Shown: piece by piece, positions 1 to 4,985 of the stretch
How positions within the stretch are numbered: the stretch's first letter is position 1
How the letters are laid out: each line of letters opens with the position of its first letter
Assembly (NCBI GenBank): GCA_020058405.1
Contig: JAGVEE010000345.1
Span: forward strand, 1-7,550
Length of the DNA stretch: 7,550 nt
Direction of reading: 5' to 3'
Source of the DNA: Sphingobacteriales bacterium
Lineage (GTDB): Bacteria > Bacteroidota > Bacteroidia > Sphingobacteriales > Sphingobacteriaceae
Position numbers and translations under genes: made by a program
The notes under the pieces: generated by a model
The model's input: the letters and a program-made list of their open reading frames with translations, nothing else
What the model was told of the DNA's origin: nothing
Database searches by the model: none

Positions 1-881
1 GCCTGTGTTTGCATGCGTTTGCCCGCACCTATATCGAAATTTAAAAAATAGAAAGATTCTGTAGAATAGGGGTTATTAGTGTTTAATAAAACTTTATTAT
101 TTACATCATAGGAAATATTATGCGGGCCAAAACCATAAAATAAAATGTAATCTTCTCTGTTAAATACTCCATCATTTTCTCCGTCGACTATAATTGCATT
201 TTCTTGCAAATCATCCTGCCTGCTAATCAAATTACTTTCAGGTAATATTCCTCCACCGTTACCATAAATTCTAATATTTTTAGGATTTATTTGATCAACC
301 GCAATTCCCATGTTTGCTAAATCTTCATATCGCAATTTGTACATACCCGTTGCAGGTATTGCCATCTTAAACCATTGCCCATCTTTCAATACAGAATTGT
401 TGGCATAAGTTCTAGCAGAACTTACGCGTTCGCTAGCCGCACTCACCATAGAAATGCTAAATGAAGTTAATTTTTCTATGGTACCATTTGCATTTTTACG
501 GTAAGGTAAAATTGTTAGCAAGGTTTGTTCTTTTTTAAGTTCGTATATTTTTTGAGTACTTATAATTGGAGATTCAGCAATCTGGTCTAACTGTGTTTTG
601 TTCAATTCAATAGTTAATACTTCGTAAACAGGATTAACTATTTTGAAATTTGTAAAACTTCCATTGAACTTCTCCGTATAAAAGCTAAGGTCTTTGAAAC
701 GATAATCAAAAATTGCTTCGTTAAAACTTTCAATATTTCTTGTGGTTTTTTCATCGGGATTTGCAATTTCTGATCGTTCCCAACGAAGACTGCGTTGTAC
801 ATTATTTTGGGCAATTGAGGTATTTATTGTACAAAACAAGGTAATAATGCTTAAAATGGATGTTATTTTCAAAAGGCGCAT
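1..881 (-). CDS. porU: Type IX secretion system sortase PorU, N-terminal part (runs off left edge)
   Basis: PorU is the cell-surface sortase of the type IX secretion system. It removes the C-terminal sorting domain from exported proteins and attaches them to the surface, acting with PorV. The 293 visible codons begin with a signal peptide (basic MRLLK, hydrophobic stretch to about residue 22, likely cleavage after SIA at 24). A beta-rich propeptide-like region follows, then the signatures typical of the PorU N-terminal part: RIYGNGGGILPE (204-215), DGENDGVF (233-240) and DYILFYGFGP (244-253). The gingipain-like C25 catalytic domain would lie further on and is outside the window, so its catalytic His/Cys cannot be checked. 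An in-frame ATG lies 12 codons upstream (917), but 881 is preferred because it places the signal peptide at the N-terminus and the best promoter-like box lies between the two. The gene is divergent from the porP-gldJ pair, a T9SS neighbourhood that supports the call. Family assignment comes from remembered motifs, not a search. Confidence 0.88.
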   Translation of the reverse strand, partial: MRLLKITSILSIITLFCTINTSIAQNNVQRSLRWERSEIANPDEKTTRNIESFNEAIFDYRFKDLSFYTEKFNGSFTNFKIVNPVYEVLTIELNKTQLDQIAESPIISTQKIYELKKEQTLLTILPYRKNANGTIEKLTSFSISMVSAASERVSSARTYANNSVLKDGQWFKMAIPATGMYKLRYEDLANMGIAVDQINPKNIRIYGNGGGILPESNLISRQDDLQENAIIVDGENDGVFNREDYILFYGFGPHNISYDVNNKVLLNTNNPYSTESFYFLNFDIGAGKRMQTQ

Positions 882-906
882 GTCTTTTTTTATATCTAAA
901 TGCTTG

Positions 907-914
907 GCAAAATA
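907..914 (-). promoter_or_regulatory. Weak promoter -7-like box for porU
   Basis: On the minus strand this reads TATTTTGC, one T short of the Bacteroidota -7 consensus TAnnTTTG followed by a pyrimidine. It lies 25 bp upstream of the porU ATG at 881. No TTG-type -33 element is seen at the expected distance. If used, transcription would start downstream of the alternative ATG at 917, which favours 881 as the porU start. It is a weak match in AT-rich DNA. Confidence 0.25.
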
Positions 915-963
915 CATTATTTTAGGGCTTTAGCTTAAATAATTGCATGAAAAACGGATAATT

Positions 964-978
964 GGCAATAAAATTGCC
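964..978. repeat. Perfect 6-bp dyad in the porU/porP divergent intergenic region
   Basis: GGCAAT and ATTGCC form a perfect inverted repeat around a 3-bp AAA centre. The dyad lies about 30 bp upstream of the TAnnTTTG box of the rightward genes and about 50 bp upstream of the weak porU box. It could be an operator for a dimeric regulator serving both directions. No known operator is recognised, and a 15-bp element like this can occur by chance. Confidence 0.3.
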
Positions 979-1007
979 GAAATACTCATCAAAAAAAATA
1001 AATATCA

Positions 1008-1015
1008 TATATTTG
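1008..1015 (+). promoter_or_regulatory. Bacteroidota sigma-A -7 box for porP-gldJ
   Basis: TATATTTG is an exact match to the Bacteroidota housekeeping -7 consensus TAnnTTTG. It would give a transcription start near 1020 and a leader of about 50 nt before the ATG at 1070. No clear TTG -33 element is present at the usual spacing, which is common for weak or activator-assisted promoters. No other exact match was found in this intergenic region. Confidence 0.55.
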
Positions 1016-1069
1016 ATGTTCCACAATAAAATATAATATTTTAGAAAATTGTTTTTAGTTTCTTTATTA

Positions 1070-2032
1070 ATGAAGCGATACTTACTAACACTGGCAGGAA
1101 TTTTAGGTTTTATGCAAACATTTGCACAAGACATGCACTTTTCGCAATTTTATGCGGCCCCATTGTACTTAAACCCTGCATTTGCAGGTACTGCAGGCGG
1201 TCCGCGTTTTACGCTCAACTACCGTAACCAGTGGCCAGGCATAAATAATGCATTCAAAAACTTAGCGTTTGGATATGACCAATACATGCCTGCTTTAAAT
1301 GGCGGTGTAGGTATATTAGTAACCAATGACAACCAAGCAGGAGGCGTGTTTAAGAGCACTAGAATTGCTGGTATGTACTCGTATCAATTAAAAGTAAATA
1401 ATAGATTAACCATTAAACCAGGTATTTATACAGCATATTCAAATAATTCGGTAAATACAAATGGCTTGGTTTACAGATATGTAAATGGGGTTCCGGATTT
1501 AAATTCTGGAGAAACCTTTGGTGCAAATTTGAGCAAGAGCTTTGTTGATTTCGGTGCTGGAGCCTTATTTTTTACAGAAAGAATGTTTGGAGGAGTATCT
1601 ATAGATCACTTAACTGAACCAAATCAATCGTTAACAGATGGCAATTCGCCTCTACCACGTAAATACACTGCTCATTTAGGAGCCTTTATTCCAGTTGGTA
1701 AGAAACAATTCAATGCTTCAATTTCACCTAATGTATTGTTTCAACAACAATCTTCATGGAGTCAATTAAATTTAGGTATGTATTATAATCGTGGCCCAAT
1801 TGTGTTAGGAGGCTGGTACAGAACTAGTTTTGTTAACGGAGATGCCTTTATTGGCTTGGTTGGTATTAAATATGATATTTATAAATTCGGGTACAGTTAT
1901 GACATTGTAACCTCAGAATTAAGAGCTTCCGCATCTGGTGCTCACGAATTTTCAATGTCAATTGAGTTGCCTCCACCCAATAAAAAAGGGAGAGCTCGTA
2001 ACTACAAAAGGGTAAATTGTCCTTCTTTTTAG
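1070..2032 (+). CDS. PorP/SprF-family type IX secretion system outer-membrane protein
   Basis: The 320-aa product is a predicted outer-membrane beta-barrel of the PorP/SprF family. Members work with the T9SS; PorP binds the PorK/N trans-envelope assembly and SprF-like members help deliver particular surface proteins. The signal peptide covers residues 1-20 (MKRYLL..., cleavage around FAQ). The mature protein opens with the family hallmark HFSQFYAAPLYLNPAFAG (23-40). Alternating polar and aromatic strands fill the rest, and the chain ends in the family-typical Cys-Pro-x-Phe (CPSF). Length is normal for the family. The start is set at ATG 1070, not the TTG at 1049, because MKRYLL begins the signal peptide. 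No Shine-Dalgarno is present. SprF-type genes usually follow a giant adhesin gene; here none precedes it, and it sits between porU and gldJ. It may therefore be a core T9SS component or an uncoupled paralogue. No terminator is seen before gldJ, so co-transcription is plausible. Confidence 0.93.
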   Translation: MKRYLLTLAGILGFMQTFAQDMHFSQFYAAPLYLNPAFAGTAGGPRFTLNYRNQWPGINNAFKNLAFGYDQYMPALNGGVGILVTNDNQAGGVFKSTRIAGMYSYQLKVNNRLTIKPGIYTAYSNNSVNTNGLVYRYVNGVPDLNSGETFGANLSKSFVDFGAGALFFTERMFGGVSIDHLTEPNQSLTDGNSPLPRKYTAHLGAFIPVGKKQFNASISPNVLFQQQSSWSQLNLGMYYNRGPIVLGGWYRTSFVNGDAFIGLVGIKYDIYKFGYSYDIVTSELRASASGAHEFSMSIELPPPNKKGRARNYKRVNCPSF

Positions 2033-2052
2033 CATTTTAGAATAATATTAAA

Positions 2053-2060
2053 TATATTTA
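2053..2060 (+). promoter_or_regulatory. Possible internal promoter box before gldJ
   Basis: TATATTTA matches TAnnTTTG at seven of eight positions and lies 33 bp upstream of the gldJ ATG, in the 61-bp porP-gldJ gap. It could give gldJ a promoter of its own in addition to readthrough from porP. No TTG -33 element is found at 17-23 bp upstream, so support is weak. Confidence 0.25.
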
Positions 2061-2093
2061 CTGCGTTTTTAAGCAAAATTTAGCACTTAAACA

Positions 2094-3512
2094 ATGAAAA
2101 AATTGGTTAATTTTTCTGTCAAATTATTAATTGTAGGTATTTCAATTTCTGCAGTTTCTTGTTCACAGAAATCATCTACTACTGGTTGGAAATACAACGA
2201 TAAGAACAACGGTGGTTTTCAAGTGTTCAAAAACGTTGAACAAGGAACTGGTCCTGGATTGGTTTTAGTAGAAGGTGGAACATTTGTAATGGGTTCAATG
2301 GAACAAGATCTTTTACACGATCAAGATAATCTTGAGCGTCGTATTACAGTTTCTTCGTTTTACATGGACGAGTCTGAGGTTTCTAACTTAGATTACTTAG
2401 AATATTTGTATTGGTTGCAAAGAGTATACGGCCAGGATTATCCTGAAGTATACAAGAAAGCATTACCAGACACTTTAGTTTGGAGAAATCCACTTTCATT
2501 TAACGAGCCTTTCGTTGATAATTATTTCCGTCACCCTTCTTACCAGAACTACCCAGTAGTGGGAGTTTCATGGGTTCAAGCAAATGAGTTTTGTGCTTGG
2601 AGAACAGATCGTGTAAACGAAAGAATTTTAGTTAACAAAGGAATTTTAAAAGATAATCCTAACCAAGTAAATGAAGATAACTTCAATACCGATGCTTATT
2701 TAGCTGGACAGTATGAAGGTATGGTTAAGAAAAACTTGAAAAACCTAGATCCTAATGGCGAACCAACTCGCCGTGTACGTATGCAAGATGGTATATTACT
2801 ACCAAATTATCGCTTACCTACAGAAGCTGAGTGGGAATATGCTGCTAAAGCTTTAAAAGGAAATTCAAACTACGAAAACGTAGGTGAGAAAAAATTATAT
2901 GCTTGGAATGGTTTAACTATGCGCGACGAAATTGGACGTGGTAAAGGTATTATGTATGCCAACTACAAAAGAGGACGTGGTGATAACATGGGTGTTGCTG
3001 GTTACTTAAATGACAACTACGATTACACTGGTCCGGTGAAAGCATTTTTACCAAACGATTACGGCTTGTATAACATGGCTGGAAACGTAAGCGAGTGGGT
3101 AATGGATGTTTATCGTCCTTTATCTCCTGAAGACAAAGACGATTTAAATCCTTTCCGTGGTAACGTTTATGGTAAACCACAATTAGATGCTGATGGTAAC
3201 ATCGCAGAAAAAGATAGTTTAGGTAGAATTAAAAAATCTACAGATTACGATACTTACTCTAACCCTGATAAGCGTGGAGATTTAGATGATGAATCTATGT
3301 ATGCTTATGGAGTTACTAGTATGATTAATAACAAAGCTAGAGTTTATAAAGGTGGTTCTTGGAATGATAGAGCTTACTTCTTAAACCCTGGTATGAGAAG
3401 ATTTAAAGACGAAGAAGCAAGTAGTGCTGATCTAGGATTCCGTTGTGCTATGGTACGTTTAGGTACTCCAAACGGTAAAAAATTCAAGAAAAACGGCCCT
3501 AATAAAAAGTAA
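2094..3512 (+). CDS. gldJ: Gliding motility / T9SS lipoprotein GldJ
   Basis: GldJ is an outer-membrane lipoprotein needed for gliding and for stability of the T9SS core in Flavobacterium. The 472-aa product has a lipoprotein signal with lipobox AVSC (Cys23). The following SQKSST has no acidic run, which argues against surface export and for a periplasm-facing position. Residues 56-456 form one formylglycine-generating-enzyme (SUMF1-like) domain: GGTFVMGS (61-68), VGVSWVQANEFCAW (156-169), LPTEAEWEYA (241-250), GLYNMAGNVSEWV (324-336), RVYKGGSWND (416-425) and GFRCAM (448-453). Where active enzymes carry the CxxxYC cysteine pair just after GGS, this protein has NDRAYFLNPGMRR, so it is structural rather than catalytic. 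A lysine-rich tail (462-472) ends the chain. GldK has the same fold, but no gldLMN follows, and the TGWKYNDKNNGGF segment after the lipobox and the nearby porU favour GldJ. It is shorter than F. johnsoniae GldJ (about 560 aa). Confidence 0.88.
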   Translation: MKKLVNFSVKLLIVGISISAVSCSQKSSTTGWKYNDKNNGGFQVFKNVEQGTGPGLVLVEGGTFVMGSMEQDLLHDQDNLERRITVSSFYMDESEVSNLDYLEYLYWLQRVYGQDYPEVYKKALPDTLVWRNPLSFNEPFVDNYFRHPSYQNYPVVGVSWVQANEFCAWRTDRVNERILVNKGILKDNPNQVNEDNFNTDAYLAGQYEGMVKKNLKNLDPNGEPTRRVRMQDGILLPNYRLPTEAEWEYAAKALKGNSNYENVGEKKLYAWNGLTMRDEIGRGKGIMYANYKRGRGDNMGVAGYLNDNYDYTGPVKAFLPNDYGLYNMAGNVSEWVMDVYRPLSPEDKDDLNPFRGNVYGKPQLDADGNIAEKDSLGRIKKSTDYDTYSNPDKRGDLDDESMYAYGVTSMINNKARVYKGGSWNDRAYFLNPGMRRFKDEEASSADLGFRCAMVRLGTPNGKKFKKNGPNKK

Positions 3513-3534
3513 TTAATTTTTATAAAAAAATAGT

Positions 3535-3564
3535 AGCCCCCTCTTAAAATTGGGGGCTTTTTTT
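3535..3564 (+). terminator. Rho-independent terminator after gldJ
   Basis: A perfect 7-bp stem, AGCCCCC (3535-3541) pairing with GGGGGCT (3552-3558), encloses a 10-nt loop and is followed by an uninterrupted T-run to 3564. The A-rich stretch just before the stem could extend the pairing with the T-run. It lies 22 bp after the gldJ stop, so it should end the porP-gldJ transcript. Unusually, the ATG of the next gene begins at the first base after the T-run. Confidence 0.88.
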
Positions 3565-4359
3565 ATGACTGAACTAGAAGGCGGATATCGAATTAAAGGT
3601 GTTTCAAGCAAGAAAAACGATTTGTTACCCAGCATTTCTGTGCTTACTGTAGTATATAACAGCGAAGCATTTATAGAGCGTACGATTCTCTCCGTTTTGT
3701 CTCAAACATACCCCAACATAGAGCACGTTATACTTGATGGTGCTTCGAAAGATAATACCTTAACTATTATAAAAAAGTACAACGATAAAATTGCATATTG
3801 GAAATCAGAAAAAGATTCGGGCATTTATGATGCAATGAATAAAGTTCAAGAATTATCTAGCGCTGACTATCTAATGTTCTTGAATTCTGGAGATGAATTT
3901 AATGATGTTGATGTATTAACGAATGTGTTTTCAAAATCAACAAATGCTGATGTATATTACGGAGATACCTTAATAACTGACGATCTCGGAAAGCCTTTAC
4001 ACCATAGGAGATTAAGACCACCACAACGATTAAAATGGACTGATTTTAGGTATGGAATGTTGGTTTGCCATCAATCAATAATTATTAAAAAAGAACTCTC
4101 ATCAACCTATAATACAAACTATAGAATAGCAGCAGATATTGATTGGGCAATTCGTTCTATAAAAAAATCGAATAACATTATAAATACTCAACTTACAGTT
4201 TCTAAATTTATGGATGGAGGAATGTCTAGTATCCATCATAGAAAAGGTCTAGAAGAACGGTTTTCAATTTTAACGAAACACTTCGGTTTACTGCCAAATC
4301 TCTTAGTTCATTTTTATATGATCTTAAGATTGATAAGAGATAAAATATTTAGACGATAA
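3565..4359 (+). CDS. Family 2 (GT-A fold) glycosyltransferase
   Basis: This is a 264-aa glycosyltransferase of family GT2, of the kind found in surface polysaccharide and O-antigen synthesis; it would transfer a sugar from a nucleotide-sugar donor in the cytoplasm. Visible GT-A landmarks are the first strand SVLTVVYN (25-32), ERTILSVLSQTYPNIEHVILDGASKDNT (38-65) for nucleotide binding, DSGIYDAMNK (84-93), and LNSGDEF (106-112), which occupies the DxD metal-binding place. Further on are YYGD (131-134), CHQS (168-171), and AADIDWAIR (189-197), whose acidic residue is the likely catalytic base. The C-terminal end is hydrophobic then basic (FYMILRLIRDKIFRR), suggesting peripheral membrane contact. 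The sugar and acceptor cannot be predicted. ATG 3565 is preferred to the TTG at 3550, which lies in the terminator loop. The start has only T residues upstream. The gene stands alone with no other polysaccharide genes, and its end overlaps the opposite-strand gene by 11 bp. Confidence 0.9.
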   Translation: MTELEGGYRIKGVSSKKNDLLPSISVLTVVYNSEAFIERTILSVLSQTYPNIEHVILDGASKDNTLTIIKKYNDKIAYWKSEKDSGIYDAMNKVQELSSADYLMFLNSGDEFNDVDVLTNVFSKSTNADVYYGDTLITDDLGKPLHHRRLRPPQRLKWTDFRYGMLVCHQSIIIKKELSSTYNTNYRIAADIDWAIRSIKKSNNIINTQLTVSKFMDGGMSSIHHRKGLEERFSILTKHFGLLPNLLVHFYMILRLIRDKIFRR

Positions 4360-4873
4360 ACGTTTTCAATCCGTTCCACCACTTAATTTTTAGTTCTTGG
4401 TTTAATTGTAATTCTGAAAGTGAAGGGCAGAAATAAATCTTTGTGCTTTCTAAAGATTTTATGCTTAATAATTCAGGACCATAGTTAGCAGATTCTGCAA
4501 AACATATTACTTTTTGTGAAGGAAATTCTTTGGCAATTTGATCGAAATTACGAATGTTTTCAATGCTGGAAACACATAAAGCGACCTCATTTTCTGAAAG
4601 TTTTAGTGCTGTTAAGGTTTTTGTATATAACAACTTATCAATTGCTGGGATGTCTTTATCTTCAGAAAACACAATGAACACGGTGTTTTTGAGGTTATCT
4701 CCCGTATAAATGAATAATTTATTTTCTTTTTGTTTAATCAAAGCTTCTTCTGGTTCAGGGCTTTTTTCTGAAGCAGGCGAAATATCTGTAAACTCTTGTT
4801 TTATAAGGTATAAGGGCTCGTTAAACAAGTGTTTTAAGCTATAAGTGTCGGGGGCTAATAAATTATCGTCCAT
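4349..4873 (-). CDS. Conserved hypothetical protein, candidate DNA polymerase III psi (HolD)-like subunit
   Basis: The 174-aa soluble protein has no signal peptide or membrane segment. It divides into an N-terminal peptide (YSLKHLFNEPLYLIK, 11-25), a Pro/Glu/Lys-rich linker (about 31-50) and a small alpha/beta domain (53-174). The domain runs: strand VFIVFSE (65-71), a helix region KLLYTKTLTALKLSENEVAL (80-99), an IRNFDQIAKEF segment (107-117), strand KVICFAE (121-127), then IYFCPSLSELQLNQELKIKWW (146-166) and the C-terminal helix. This resembles E. coli HolD as I recall it: a short N-terminal tail that binds the clamp loader, a helix reading DVLRALTVSPDQV, and a C-terminal SPALTDLRANPTARAALW. 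In that last segment the spacing of Pro, Leu, Asn and Trp matches. Psi belongs to the clamp-loader complex and bridges to chi and SSB. The resemblance is from memory and is an inference. The safe name is conserved hypothetical protein. The gene is convergent with the glycosyltransferase and divergent from the isomerase gene. Confidence 0.9.
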   Translation of the reverse strand: MDDNLLAPDTYSLKHLFNEPLYLIKQEFTDISPASEKSPEPEEALIKQKENKLFIYTGDNLKNTVFIVFSEDKDIPAIDKLLYTKTLTALKLSENEVALCVSSIENIRNFDQIAKEFPSQKVICFAESANYGPELLSIKSLESTKIYFCPSLSELQLNQELKIKWWNGLKTFIV

Positions 4874-4922
4874 TCTGCTAAATTAAAAAAAGCATTTATA
4901 TAACATCAATCTTTTGTATTCG

Positions 4923-4953
4923 TTGTATCACTTTGAAATTTATTCTATTTTAG
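4923..4953 (+). promoter_or_regulatory. Promoter candidate for the PPIase operon
   Basis: TTG (4923-4925) and TATTTTAG (4946-4953) are separated by 20 bp. This fits the Bacteroidota arrangement of a TTG -33 element and a TAnnTTTG -7 element, with one mismatch in the latter. Transcription would begin around 4958-4960, giving a leader of about 27 nt before ATG 4986. The leader is A-rich (AATTAAAAATTAAG before the ATG), as is usual where Shine-Dalgarno sequences are not used. Confidence 0.45.
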
Positions 4954-4985
4954 CACAAATAACCAAAAAGTAATTAAAAATTAAG

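Noticed and set aside
882..917. Upstream in-frame ATG at 917 for porU
   Set aside because: It adds 12 mostly polar residues before the signal peptide and would lie upstream of the likely transcription start.
742..933. Plus-strand open frame of 63 codons
   Set aside because: It lies antisense to the porU N-terminus, has no family features, and porU has a clear signal peptide and motifs in the opposite frame.
1049..1069. TTG at 1049 as start of the PorP/SprF gene
   Set aside because: ATG 1070 gives a standard signal peptide beginning MKRYLL; the upstream seven residues add nothing.
922..1134. Minus-strand open frame of 70 codons across the divergent intergenic region
   Set aside because: It overlaps the promoter and the start of the PorP/SprF gene, its composition is that of translated AT-rich DNA, and it has no recognisable domain.
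2950..3180. Minus-strand open frame of 76 codons inside gldJ
   Set aside because: It is antisense to a conserved FGE-like domain; the His/Cys-rich translation is an artefact of the opposite-strand codons.
3514..3521. TAATTTTT as a promoter box for the glycosyltransferase
   Set aside because: It matches TAnnTTTG only in part, has no TTG element upstream, and lies before a strong terminator that would stop any transcript started there.
3550..3564. TTG at 3550 as start of the glycosyltransferase
   Set aside because: The codon falls in the loop and stem of the gldJ terminator, and the extra residues (MGAFF) encode the hairpin; ATG 3565 is the better choice.
4360..4400. Possible bidirectional terminator between the convergent genes
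   Set aside because: Only 4-5 bp of pairing (AACG/CGTT) with no T-run; the genes overlap and no convincing hairpin is visible.
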